Assembly: GCA_905212345.1 (NCBI GenBank)
Contig: CAJMEC010000030.1
Span: 1-21,880 of the forward strand
DNA: 21,880 nt
Origin: an uncultured Sutterella sp.
Lineage (GTDB): Bacteria; Pseudomonadota; Gammaproteobacteria; Burkholderiales; Burkholderiaceae_F
Reading direction: 5' to 3'
Shown here: positions 1-7,790 of the stretch, one piece after another
Position numbering within the stretch: position 1 is the first letter of the stretch
How the letters are laid out: each line of letters opens with the position of its first letter
Program-made: the position numbers and the translations under genes
Notes under the pieces: generated by a model
Database searches by the model: none
Seen by the model: the letters and a program-made list of their open reading frames with translations, nothing else
What the model was told of the DNA's origin: nothing

Positions 1-1128
1 ATGCTTTTTTCTCCAAGAAAAAAGATCCTCTCCTTCAATCAAAATAGAGCCTTTTTCCGCTTTCTCTAATCCTAAAAGAAGCCGCGCCAAGGTCGTTTTA
101 CCAACACCCGAAGCCCCAGCCAATCCGACAATTTCTGCGCGGCTGATTTGAAGATCAACTCCCTTTAAAACAGAGTGAAATTTTGTTTGCGAAGAAAAAA
201 GTCGTCTGCGAGTCGGATACGCTTTACAGAGACGATGCACCTCGATAAAACGATTATTAGAAACGTGATTGAAATTATTGATGTTGATTTCTTCGGTAGG
301 CTCTGTTGAAAGCTTTAACTTATTAAAAGTGGAACTTAGTTCATTGCGCATCTGCACTAAATGCCGAAAATAGGATGTTTGCGGTCGCTCGGCAATATCT
401 GTTAAGCCGCTTTCCACGATTTGACCGTCTTTCATCACAATGATCCGATCCGCGAGCGCTTGAGCCACTGACAAATGATGAGTGACAACAATCAAGGTCG
501 CAGCGGTTTCTTTTCGGATACGGGTCAGTCCGTGTATGACTTCTTTAACGGACAGTGCGTCAAGGGCGCTCGTCGGTTCATCAGCAACCACTATTTCGGG
601 TTTAAGAATCAATGCGCAGGCAATCATGGCACGCTGCAGCATGCCGCCCGAGAGCTCATGGGGATAGTGCGAGAGAACGAAATTCGGGTCAGCGATTCGC
701 AACTTGCTTAAAGTCTCACAAATGGTCTTCGTTGCCGCTACTTTTGAGAGTTCGGGAAAGTGTGTGATTACTGTCTCAATGAGCTGGGGGCCGACTTTCA
801 CGAGCGGATCGAAGGCGGTTGTCGGTTGCTGGCTTAAATAAAGAATACTTTTGCCGCGATCGCTGCGATTGTAGCCAAGTGATAGAACTTCTGAACCATG
901 TAATTTAACGGAACCGGAAGCGGACAGACAAGGCGGAAGCAGTCCGCAGACAGACTGAAGGGCTAATGACTTGCCAGCACCGGACTCACCTAATAAAGCC
1001 AAAGACTCACCCGCTTTGACCTCAAAATCCACGCCTTTAAGAATGGCGTATCGGGGATTGGCGCGAGGCACAATCTTGAGATTTCTTACCTCAATGAGAT
1101 TTTTCAGAGTAAGGTTTTTATTGCTCAT
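1..1128 (-). CDS. nikDE: Nickel/peptide ABC importer, fused double ATP-binding protein (NikD-NikE type), partial at left edge
   Basis: The frame is open from an ATG at 1128 down to base 1 (376 codons, no stop), so the C-terminus is missing. The protein carries two ABC domains in tandem. Domain 1 has Walker A GESGAGKS (residues 47-54), signature LSGGM (159-163), Walker B with VADEP (181-185) and the switch histidine after IVVT (217-218). A linker of about 40 residues (roughly 255-295) leads to domain 2, whose Walker A GASGVGKT is at 338-345; its signature and Walker B lie off the window. In E. coli-type Nik/Dpp/Opp importers the two ATPases are usually separate genes; here they are fused. The start overlaps the end of the nikC-like gene by 11 bases, which suggests translational coupling in the nikABC operon. 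It would hydrolyse ATP on the cytoplasmic face to drive import. A peptide importer ATPase is the alternative; the nickel call rests on the neighbouring NikA. Confidence 0.88.
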   Translation of the reverse strand, partial: MSNKNLTLKNLIEVRNLKIVPRANPRYAILKGVDFEVKAGESLALLGESGAGKSLALQSVCGLLPPCLSASGSVKLHGSEVLSLGYNRSDRGKSILYLSQQPTTAFDPLVKVGPQLIETVITHFPELSKVAATKTICETLSKLRIADPNFVLSHYPHELSGGMLQRAMIACALILKPEIVVADEPTSALDALSVKEVIHGLTRIRKETAATLIVVTHHLSVAQALADRIIVMKDGQIVESGLTDIAERPQTSYFRHLVQMRNELSSTFNKLKLSTEPTEEININNFNHVSNNRFIEVHRLCKAYPTRRRLFSSQTKFHSVLKGVDLQISRAEIVGLAGASGVGKTTLARLLLGLEKAEKGSILIEGEDLFSWRKKH

Positions 1129-1984
1129 AAAAAACTCTCCGTGAGGACGCTCTTTTTTGGGGTTCAAAAACTTGTGCCAGCGCGTCACCTAAAAAGTGCA
1201 AAGCAACCACCGTACATAAAATCATTAGTCCCGCAGGCAGCATTTGCCATGGGTAGAGAGTCATGACGTTTTTAGCTTCGGCCAACATCATGCCCCATTC
1301 AGCGGTTGGCGCAGAAACTCCTAATCCTAAGAAGGATAAAGAGGAAATCATCAAAATAACGCTTCCCGTGTCCAAGGTTGCTAACACGAAGAAATCGGCA
1401 AGGATATTAGGAAAGAGGTGACGGGTCAGGATCCAGCGCTGGTCGGCATTATTGACAAGACTAAACCGGATAAAAGCGCTGTTTTGGATTCGTTTCGCAA
1501 GCGATCGGATCATGCGTGCGTACCACGGCCATTTAGCCACTAAACAACCGATGATGATGTTTTCTATTCCCGGTCCCAAAAGTCCCACCATGGCCAAAAT
1601 CATCACTTCACTCGGAAAGGACATCCAGAGGTCGCAAAAGCGCATCATCAGTTCATCGGTTTGTCGGTTGGCAGCCGCACTCACCAGTCCCCAGAGTGTG
1701 CCGAAAAGCGCGGTTAATAGGGTGGCAATAAGAGCCGTGTAGACACTGGATCGGATGCCCCAGATCAGTCTTGAAAAAATATCCCGGCCTAAAGCATCGG
1801 TTCCTAGCCAATGAGTACTGCAAGGGGACAAAAATTTATTGCCAAGATCAATAGCGCTGGGATCCGCCAATGGTATGAGCGGTGCAACAAGTCCCAAGGT
1901 CAAAACACAAAACAAAAATCCCGCTGCCAACCGAGCGGTCGGTTTATTCCATAGTGATGAAAGTACAAAAAATAGGCGCTTCAT
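1118..1984 (-). CDS. nikC: Nickel/dipeptide ABC transporter permease, NikC/DppC family
   Basis: This 288-residue inner-membrane protein has the usual length and layout of NikC/DppC permeases. An N-terminal membrane segment (about residues 15-37) is followed by a short periplasmic stretch containing the family pattern HWLGTDALGRDIFSRL, then several hydrophobic segments. The cytoplasmic EAA-type loop that docks on the ATPase reads roughly FIRFSLVNNADQRWILTRHL, followed by FPN. The C-terminal part has SFLGLGVSAPTAEWG, also typical of the family. The ATG at 1984 overlaps the nikB stop by four bases (ATGA), and the 3' end overlaps the fused ATPase gene, so the operon is tightly coupled. It would form the channel heterodimer with NikB. 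DppC-like peptide permeases look very similar, so the substrate is inferred from NikA. Confidence 0.9.
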   Translation of the reverse strand: MKRLFFVLSSLWNKPTARLAAGFLFCVLTLGLVAPLIPLADPSAIDLGNKFLSPCSTHWLGTDALGRDIFSRLIWGIRSSVYTALIATLLTALFGTLWGLVSAAANRQTDELMMRFCDLWMSFPSEVMILAMVGLLGPGIENIIIGCLVAKWPWYARMIRSLAKRIQNSAFIRFSLVNNADQRWILTRHLFPNILADFFVLATLDTGSVILMISSLSFLGLGVSAPTAEWGMMLAEAKNVMTLYPWQMLPAGLMILCTVVALHFLGDALAQVFEPQKRASSRRVFYEQ

Positions 1985-2922
1985 ACTTGTCTTTTGTAAT
2001 TGTCTCTTTGCCTTGGATCGAGGGACATGCTGAGCAAATCGCTTACTAGATTAAAGAAAACAAAAAGAGTGGCCATCAGCAACACGTAGGCTTGGATAAT
2101 TGGCAGATCTCGGTTAAATACCGCTTCTACACAAAGACGTCCTATTCCCGGCCAAGCAAAAATACTCTCGATAATAAAAGCGCCTGCAATTAACTTTGGG
2201 ATAGACATTCCCAGGGCAGTGAGCGAGGCATGTAAAGAGTTTTTAATCATGTGCCAAGTGATGCGTTTTTCAGACAAACCACGGCCGCGAGCAAAAAGCA
2301 CCCAGTCTTCGTGAGCTGTTTTAAGCATTTCGGAGCGAATTAAGCGCATGTAGGTGCCGATGTAAGCAAGTGATAGTGTCACTGCGGGCAATACAACCGA
2401 TGAGACTGAGCGCATTCCACTTGTCGGCAAAAGATTCAACTGGACTGAAAAAATCCAAATCAAAATTAAAGCCGCCCAAAATCCGGGCATCGATGTGGTA
2501 AAGAAAATAAAACCGCGTATGAACCAATCGGTTTTTGAATTTTCCGCCCGGGCTGAGAGAGTACCTGCTGCTAGGCTGACGGACATGATGATAAAAAGAG
2601 CGGTGAGCGCCAGAAAAAGAGTAGCGGGAAGTGCTTCTAAGATACTGTCAGTGACCGGAAGACGGGTGACGTAGCTTAATCCCAAATCACCATGAAGAGC
2701 ACTGCTTAGCCAATCGGCGTAGCGAGTCAGAAAGGGTTTATCAAGCCCGAATTCCTGGCGCGTGGCTTCAATGAGTTCTGCTGTCGGGAGCATACCGTTG
2801 ACACGAATGGAGGCTTCGGCCGGATCAGTCGATGAAAATTCCGCAATGGCAAACGTGATGATCGTGATGCCAATTAATATTGGCACCATGAAAAGCAAAC
2901 GTTTGAGAAAAAAGCGCAGCAT
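1981..2922 (-). CDS. nikB: Nickel/dipeptide ABC transporter permease, NikB/DppB family
   Basis: This is a 313-residue permease with the hallmark N-terminus of the NikB/DppB family (FFLKRLLFMVPILIGITIIT), a periplasmic region with QEFGLDKPFLTRYADWL, and about five further hydrophobic segments. The C-terminal half shows the EAA loop region and FAWPGIGRLCVEAVFNRDLP, then a last membrane segment ending in SLDPRQR. Length matches the family. The ATG at 2922 follows the nikA stop by 30 bases and the stop overlaps the nikC start by four bases. No strong Shine-Dalgarno sequence is visible before it. It pairs with the NikC-like protein to make the transmembrane path. A dipeptide role cannot be excluded from this protein alone. 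Confidence 0.9.
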   Translation of the reverse strand: MLRFFLKRLLFMVPILIGITIITFAIAEFSSTDPAEASIRVNGMLPTAELIEATRQEFGLDKPFLTRYADWLSSALHGDLGLSYVTRLPVTDSILEALPATLFLALTALFIIMSVSLAAGTLSARAENSKTDWFIRGFIFFTTSMPGFWAALILIWIFSVQLNLLPTSGMRSVSSVVLPAVTLSLAYIGTYMRLIRSEMLKTAHEDWVLFARGRGLSEKRITWHMIKNSLHASLTALGMSIPKLIAGAFIIESIFAWPGIGRLCVEAVFNRDLPIIQAYVLLMATLFVFFNLVSDLLSMSLDPRQRDNYKRQV

Positions 2923-2952
2923 TTGGTCTATTGCAGAAAATCAACACAGCAA

Positions 2953-4572
2953 TTATGGCTGATTAGCAGATTCAAAGTACATGGATTCAAACGGAATTTC
3001 GTATTGTGAAACCTTGAAATCCACTCCTTTTAGTGACGGTGTATGAACCGCTTTGGTTCTGGAGTATGAAATGGGCACGTATACATCAGCATTGTGAATA
3101 GTTTTAAGAATCGTTGTGACCAGCGCCTGTCGTTTATCTTCATCCATCTCAATCATGAAGTCTCCGATCAGATGGTCAATTCTTTCTTTATTGGGCAACC
3201 CCAGCTGAGCTTGGTAGTCTCCGTGCGCAGGACTGCGCCAGGATGAGAGATAACTTTGTGGGTCATACGGAGCCCCCCACGAAAGCGCGTATTGCAGATC
3301 GAAGTCACCGCTTCTTTGGCGATCGAGGAAAATTTGTTTTTCCTCACCGAAAAGATTCACTTTAATGCCGACTTGAGCTAAGTCGGCTTGGATGACCTCG
3401 GCAATGGTTCTTTCCTGTGCATTTTGCGCATTAAAGTAGAAGGCAACTTCTGCTTTTACCCCGTTTTTCACCCGAACGCCGTCTTGAGCCGTTAGCCACC
3501 CTACTTGATCAAGAAGATCGCGGGCTTTTTGGGGATTGTATTCTCGGATCTTTAAGTCAACGTCACAGTAAGGGACATTGCGGGCAAAAAGGGTTAAAGC
3601 AGGCTCCTCGAGGTTGTTCAAAACGCCTTTAGCTATTGCTCCTCGGTCAATAGCGTAAGCGATAGCAAGACGCAATGCCGGATCTGCGGTAACAGGTCTT
3701 TTAGTGTTTAACAAAATCGCCCGGCTTGCAATGGGCTCACTTAAAGAAACCGACAGGGAACGACTTTTTTGCAGCATGCTTAAAGCATCGCTTGTCAATT
3801 GGTCGCCATCGGCGCCGAATATCAGATCAATCTCTCCTTTTTGAAGTGCCATCAACATGGTTTGCGCATCAGGCAGCACATTCCATCGGATTGACTTTAA
3901 TTTCGGTTTTTCACCCCAGTAGGTCTCGTTTGCGTTAAAGGTCGCATACTGGTTTCGTTTGTGTTCAGAAAGTTTCCACGGTCCGGTTCCCGCCAAACAC
4001 TTCACGCCGTTTTTTGTGTGACCGTTGTCCATGCAGGCGGGAGATATGAAGCGAAAAGGTCTGGAAACACCGAGCTCAATCAATGTGGGGAAATAAGGAT
4101 GCTTTAAGTGTAGTTCCCACGTTAATTCATCAAGCGCACGGTGAGATTCGATTTCATTGACTAAATTGAGCCATGCATGACGAATTTTATTTTCCAGGAT
4201 CGCATCAACATTGGCTTTTACGCTTTGTGCGGTAAAGGGTTGGCCGTCTGTATAACGAACACCCTCACGCAAATGGAAGGTGTATGTTTTGCCGTCAGCG
4301 GAAATATCCCAACTTTTGGCAAGCCACGGTTCAACGCCTTTGGCAGTGTTAATGACCAGAGGTTCAAAAACCATGGCTTGAGCCGCCATTTCACCCAAAT
4401 AGAGGTGAGGGTTGATGTCTCGGATATCTTTCATGCTAGCGTATTCCAGATGGAAACGATCGCCCGCATTTTTATTTTCATCGGTATCAGATGGCGAACA
4501 AGCTGTTAGCCAAAAGGAAGCAGACAAAATAATGGCTGCTCGAAATAATGAAGCGTGAAAAACTGTTTGCAC
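2953..4572 (-). CDS. nikA: Nickel-binding lipoprotein of ABC importer (NikA-like, SBP family 5)
   Basis: This is the solute-binding protein of the importer. The preferred start is a GTG at 4572 (539 residues), giving a short signal peptide ending in the lipobox LTAC. A TTG at 4647 would extend it by 25 residues, but that codon overlaps the -35 box of the best promoter. Numbering from the TTG, the lipid-modified cysteine is residue 50. The body aligns by eye with E. coli NikA: RHAWL (156-160), RPFRFI (196-201), ANETYWGEKP, and WGAPYDP (457-463) followed by SPAHGDYQAQ. Residues recalled as lining the nickel site in E. coli NikA (Arg97, Trp100, Arg137, Trp398, Tyr402, His416) have counterparts Arg156, Trp159, Arg196, Trp457, Tyr461 and His475. 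It probably captures chelated nickel in the periplasm. E. coli NikA is soluble; this one is predicted to be membrane-anchored. Confidence 0.9.
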   Translation of the reverse strand: MQTVFHASLFRAAIILSASFWLTACSPSDTDENKNAGDRFHLEYASMKDIRDINPHLYLGEMAAQAMVFEPLVINTAKGVEPWLAKSWDISADGKTYTFHLREGVRYTDGQPFTAQSVKANVDAILENKIRHAWLNLVNEIESHRALDELTWELHLKHPYFPTLIELGVSRPFRFISPACMDNGHTKNGVKCLAGTGPWKLSEHKRNQYATFNANETYWGEKPKLKSIRWNVLPDAQTMLMALQKGEIDLIFGADGDQLTSDALSMLQKSRSLSVSLSEPIASRAILLNTKRPVTADPALRLAIAYAIDRGAIAKGVLNNLEEPALTLFARNVPYCDVDLKIREYNPQKARDLLDQVGWLTAQDGVRVKNGVKAEVAFYFNAQNAQERTIAEVIQADLAQVGIKVNLFGEEKQIFLDRQRSGDFDLQYALSWGAPYDPQSYLSSWRSPAHGDYQAQLGLPNKERIDHLIGDFMIEMDEDKRQALVTTILKTIHNADVYVPISYSRTKAVHTPSLKGVDFKVSQYEIPFESMYFESANQP

Positions 4573-4618
4573 GTGAAAACCCCGCCGGATATCCGAATAC
4601 TGGTTAAAGTGTGACTCA

Positions 4619-4647
4619 ATGATAGGGGAAAGAGTGTGATCTCTCAA
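4619..4647 (-). promoter_or_regulatory. Putative sigma-70 promoter of the nik operon
   Basis: On the minus strand TTGAGA (4647-4642) is followed by 17 bases and TATCAT (4624-4619). Each box matches five of six consensus bases. Transcription would begin near 4612, about 40 bases before the GTG start at 4572. The site lies between the rpmG terminator and nikA, so the operon probably has its own transcript. Confidence 0.55.
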
Positions 4648-4669
4648 TGGAAAAAAGGATTATTGAGAG
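4641..4669. promoter_or_regulatory. Inverted repeat overlapping the nik promoter -35 box (candidate operator)
   Basis: CTCTCAAT (4641-4648) and ATTGAGAG (4662-4669) form a perfect 8-base inverted repeat with a 13-base spacer. The arms are centred 21 bases apart, about two helical turns. One arm contains the -35 box. A third half-site, CTCAATG, is at 4615-4621 and touches the -10 box. It does not match the E. coli NikR site pattern GTATGA-N16-TCATAC. A repressor site is inferred only from position and symmetry. Confidence 0.4.
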
Positions 4670-4696
4670 AATTGGAGAAAAAATGACCAGAAATAG

Positions 4697-4722
4697 AAAA
4701 AGCCCGAAAAATCGGGCTTTTT
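4697..4722 (-). terminator. Rho-independent terminator after rpmG
   Basis: AGCCCGA (4701-4707) and TCGGGCT (4712-4718) pair around a 4-base loop, extended by flanking A and T runs. On the minus strand the hairpin ends in a run of Ts. It sits 18 bases after the rpmG stop. The symmetrical A/T tails could let it act in both directions. Confidence 0.8.
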
Positions 4723-4740
4723 GGTCGGTACGATGCTCAA

Positions 4741-4908
4741 TTACTTGAGCTTCGTTTCCTTATAAACCACATGCTTGCGAGCAACCGGGTCATACTTGGA
4801 AATTTCCATCTTGCCCGTGCTCGTACGCTTGTTCTTGGTCGTCGTATAGAAGTGACCCGTACCGGCGGTCGACTCTAACTTGATCTTTTCACGGTTACCC
4901 TTTGCCAT
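4741..4908 (-). CDS. rpmG: 50S ribosomal protein L33 (zinc-free type)
   Basis: A 55-residue ORF starts MAKGNREKIKLESTAGTGHF and ends YDPVARKHVVYKETKLK, a full-length bacterial L33 of the large ribosomal subunit. It lacks the CxxC pairs of zinc-binding L33 paralogues, so it is the C-minus form that does not depend on zinc. The ATG at 4908 is preceded by a good TAGGAG ribosome binding site and lies 12 bases after the rpmB stop. The order rpmB-rpmG is a conserved pair in Proteobacteria, and a terminator follows at 4697-4722. Confidence 0.96.
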   Translation of the reverse strand: MAKGNREKIKLESTAGTGHFYTTTKNKRTSTGKMEISKYDPVARKHVVYKETKLK

Positions 4909-4920
4909 GGTGAACTCCTA

Positions 4921-5154
4921 TTAGATTTCGCCGCGGGCGCGGAGGTCCGCTAAGACCGCATCAATACCGAGCTTGTCGACCGTACGAAGACCTGCCGCCG
5001 TCAGACGCAAACGAACCCAACGGTTTTCGCTTTCAACCCAAAAACGACGATATTGAAGATTGGGCATGAAACGACGCTTGGTTTTGTTGTTTGCGTGAGA
5101 GACGCGGTGGCCGACCATCGGCGCTTTGCCGGTGACTTGACACACTCGTGCCAT
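4921..5154 (-). CDS. rpmB: 50S ribosomal protein L28
   Basis: This 77-residue protein begins MARVCQVTGKAPMVGHRVSH and contains NKTKRRFMPNLQ and RFWVESENRWVRLRLT, the standard L28 pattern. L28 is a structural protein of the 50S subunit. There is a single cysteine (Cys5) and no paired CxxC motifs, so it is the zinc-free form. It is the first gene of the rpmB-rpmG pair. A ribosome binding site resembling TGGAGT lies just upstream of the ATG at 5154, and a strong sigma-70 promoter lies about 85 bases further up. Confidence 0.97.
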   Translation of the reverse strand: MARVCQVTGKAPMVGHRVSHANNKTKRRFMPNLQYRRFWVESENRWVRLRLTAAGLRTVDKLGIDAVLADLRARGEI

Positions 5155-5238
5155 CGCTAACTCCAGTCAAAAAATTAAAACAAAAACAACCCGTCCGAAG
5201 TAATGCATCTCACCTCGGTGGGGTCAACGGTATCGTGC

Positions 5239-5267
5239 ATTATACTCATCACCCCCTGCATACGCAA
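5239..5267 (-). promoter_or_regulatory. Sigma-70 promoter of rpmB-rpmG
   Basis: On the minus strand TTGCGT (5267-5262) is followed by 17 bases and a perfect TATAAT (5244-5239). It lies upstream of rpmB with a leader of about 80 bases. This is the best consensus promoter in the left half of the window, as expected for a ribosomal protein operon. Confidence 0.75.
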
Positions 5268-5296
5268 ATTTTTATATATTTTCCGCAAAGATGACT

Positions 5297-6663
5297 CTAG
5301 TCCTTATTAATGACAAGGGCAGGCCGCCCGTCGTAGCCATAGCGTCGTTTATTGCGGATGATGAGTGCAACGCTCAAAATGAAAGTCAGTGTTTCAGCCA
5401 GCGGCACAGAAAGCCAAAGTCCAATCTCGCCGATTAAAAACGGCAGGCACTCGATAACCAGAACGGTAAAAAGAAACGTTCTGCAGAAAGAGACGATGGC
5501 CGCGCGTTTGCCGTCTCCCATGGCTGTAAAAAGGTAGGCGGCAAACATATTGGGGCACAGCAGCAACAAAGAAAGCGCGAAGTAGCCGAAGTTGGCCAAA
5601 ACGAGTTCGAAGACCGCAGATTCCCTAGGTGTGAAGAAAGCCAAAACAGGGGCGGCAAAAATAACCGACAGACCATAGGCCGCAAGCGAAAATACCGTCA
5701 TGATAACGAGGCTATTTTTAAAGACACTGGCCAATTCTGTCCAGTTCTGCTCGCCGTACTTATAACCTAAAATTGGACCTGTGGCTTCGCAAAAACCATA
5801 AAAAATGGAATTGAAAACGTACGTCGAATAGGACGCAATGGTTAATGCTGCCACACCGTCAACGCCCAACCAATACATGAAAGCAGCATTAAACAAGTAA
5901 AGCGTAACAGAAGAGGAGAGACTGCCGACCATTTCGGAAAAGCCGCTTGTGCACGCGCCTTTAAGAGCCGCCCAATCGGGACGAGTCAAAATGATTCTGA
6001 TAGGGGCTTTCGTGCGACAAAAGAAAACGCCTCCGGCCATTGCAGCGACAATCCAAGAGATAACCGTAGCCAGTGCTCCGCCATACATCCCCCAACCGAA
6101 TGGCCCCATAAAAACAATATCCAAAACAACATTGGTGAGACCCGAGGCGATTGAAACGGCAAGCCCCAATTTGGAAAACCGGCCACTGTGAAGAAAGTTT
6201 GCGACAGAACACTCAACAAAAAGCAGGGCATGAAGGCAAGCCAAACAATTTGATACTCGTAGGCGTAAGCATATTGTTCTTCGTTGACATTAAGAAAATC
6301 CAACAGAGGGTCTAGTAGCAAAATACCTAAGAGCCCCACAATGACTCCAAAGACAAATTCCGCATAAACCAGCGTGCTTAAGGCTCGGTCGGCGCCTGCC
6401 GAGTCGCCCGCCCCCATGCGTCGCGAGACAACGGAGCCTCCTCCCGCCGAAAGCATGATGCCAACCGCGCCTAAAAAGATGGCAAGCGGGAAGATCATGT
6501 TTAGAGAGGCTAATGCCACAGTGCCCATGTAGCGGCTGATCAGTACGCCATCGGCCACCATGTAGCTCATGATAAAAAGCGACATCAGCATACGAGGGAA
6601 TGTGAATCGTAACTGCCCTGCGATGTTGAAATGTTGGCCGAGGATGGTGTTGGTGGGGCGCAT
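5297..6663 (-). pseudogene. MATE-family multidrug efflux protein, interrupted by one frameshift
   Basis: Two overlapping minus-strand frames together make one MATE transporter. The upstream frame starts with ATG at 6663 (MRPTNTILGQHFNIAGQLRF) and reads well through SVLSQTFFTVAG near residue 162. The downstream frame continues with FSKLGLAVSIASGLTNVVLD and runs to the stop at 5297. The switch falls at AAAA on the plus strand (6175-6178). Restoring one base there gives TVAGFSKLGL and a protein of about 455 residues, the usual size for the family (12 membrane segments, sodium- or proton-driven drug export; the start resembles the MepA/NorM branch). The rest of both halves shows no stops or decay, so the lesion is recent, or is an assembly error in a short homopolymer. 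No obvious slippery heptamer for programmed frameshifting is present. Each half alone would lack half of the transport core. Confidence 0.85.
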
Positions 6664-6751
6664 AAAAGTAGTTAATGTTTTGTTTTTCTAATACTGCTGT
6701 TCTGTCGCTTAAAAGCCAATGTCAATACTAATTCAAATTTTTCTAGGCTGT

Positions 6752-6781
6752 TTGCCCAAAATACTCTAAAAAATTTAATAA
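6752..6781 (+). promoter_or_regulatory. Possible promoter for ispH
   Basis: TTGCCC (6752-6757), an 18-base spacer and TAATAA (6776-6781) lie in the 189-base AT-rich gap between the divergent MATE and ispH genes. The boxes are only moderate matches, so this is tentative. No convincing promoter for the MATE gene was found in the same gap. Confidence 0.3.
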
Positions 6782-6852
6782 TCAAACCGAAATCATGAAA
6801 ACGAGATGAACAAAAAACGGTAGACTTTTGAAATATTTTGAGGGGAAAATCC

Positions 6853-7770
6853 ATGCAGGTTTTATTAGCTCAACCGCGAGGTTTTTGCGCCGGTGTTAAC
6901 CGAGCCATTGCGATTGTTGAAAAAGCTTTGGCTGTCTATGGCAGTCCGATTTATGTTCGTCATGAAATTGTTCATAACAAGACGGTGGTCAATGAACTTA
7001 AAGGAAAAGGCGCGATATTTGTTGATCATTTAAGTGAAGTGCCGGATGGAGCCACGGCTATTTTGTCTGCTCATGGTGTTCCTAGAAGTGTTAAAGAGTA
7101 CGCTTTAGGGCGAAAAATTCGTCTTTTCGATGCAGCCTGTCCTTTGGTGATGAAAGTGCATCGCGAGGTCGTCAAAATGCATGAAGAGGGACTAACGGTT
7201 ATTGTGATCGGGCACAAAGGACATGCAGAAGTGGAAGGTACCATGGGACAGGTCGACAACAATATCTACCGTGTATACACGGATGAAGAAGTTGACGCTC
7301 TTAACGTACCCGATCCCAGTAAAGTCGGTTATGTAACGCAGACGACTTTATCGATTGATGAAACTAAAGAAGTTATTGCTCGGTTGAAAACCCGTTTCCC
7401 GTCCATTCGTTCACTGTCGGCCGCGGATATTTGCTACGCCACACAAAGTCGTCAGGAAGCCGTAAAGAAGTTGGCGGCGATGGTTGATTTGGTGTTGGTG
7501 ATTGGCTCCAGTACCAGTTCAAATTCCCGCAGACTCCGCGATAAGGCACAGCGTGAGGGAGTTCGCGCATTTTTAATTGACAGCGTTGCCGATATTGAAC
7601 CCTCTTGGTTTGACGGAGTGGAAAAGGTGGGACTGACAGCCGGCGCTTCGGCGCCTGAGCATTTGGTCCAGGGCGTGGTGGAATACTTAAAGGCGAACGG
7701 CGCCACCTCTGTGGAGACGATGCCGGGCGTGCCCGATAAGATTACTTTCCCATTACCGGCGGGTCTTTAA
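6853..7770 (+). CDS. ispH: 4-hydroxy-3-methylbut-2-enyl diphosphate reductase
   Basis: IspH carries out the last step of the MEP isoprenoid pathway, reducing HMBPP to IPP and DMAPP with a [4Fe-4S] cluster in the cytosol. The 305-residue protein starts MQVLLAQPRGFCAGVNRAI. The three cluster cysteines are Cys12, Cys96 (in DAACPLVMKVH) and Cys194 (in DICYATQSRQ), and the catalytic glutamate is Glu126 in GHAEVEGTMGQ. The expected active-site histidine regions (VRHEIVHNK, SAHGVP) are present. The ATG at 6853 is chosen because AGGGGA at 6841-6846 is an ideal ribosome binding site six bases upstream; a TTG at 6838 would place that site inside the gene. The next gene starts 20 bases downstream, so the two are probably cotranscribed. 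Confidence 0.97.
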   Translation: MQVLLAQPRGFCAGVNRAIAIVEKALAVYGSPIYVRHEIVHNKTVVNELKGKGAIFVDHLSEVPDGATAILSAHGVPRSVKEYALGRKIRLFDAACPLVMKVHREVVKMHEEGLTVIVIGHKGHAEVEGTMGQVDNNIYRVYTDEEVDALNVPDPSKVGYVTQTTLSIDETKEVIARLKTRFPSIRSLSAADICYATQSRQEAVKKLAAMVDLVLVIGSSTSSNSRRLRDKAQREGVRAFLIDSVADIEPSWFDGVEKVGLTAGASAPEHLVQGVVEYLKANGATSVETMPGVPDKITFPLPAGL

Positions 7771-7790
7771 TAAAAGCGAAAAGGATGATT

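Noticed and set aside
475..711. Plus-strand reading frame of 78 codons
   Set aside because: It lies opposite the fused ATPase gene, whose minus-strand frame has clear ABC motifs; the plus-strand product resembles nothing known.
4573..4647. TTG start at 4647 for nikA
   Set aside because: The codon overlaps the -35 box of a good promoter and adds a hydrophilic stretch before the signal peptide; GTG at 4572 fits better.
4573..4700. NikR operator upstream of nikA
   Set aside because: No GTATGA-N16-TCATAC type site was seen; the inverted repeat present has a different sequence.
6165..6185. Programmed ribosomal frameshift in the MATE gene
   Set aside because: No X-XXY-YYZ slippery heptamer or downstream stimulatory structure is evident, and MATE proteins are not known to use one.
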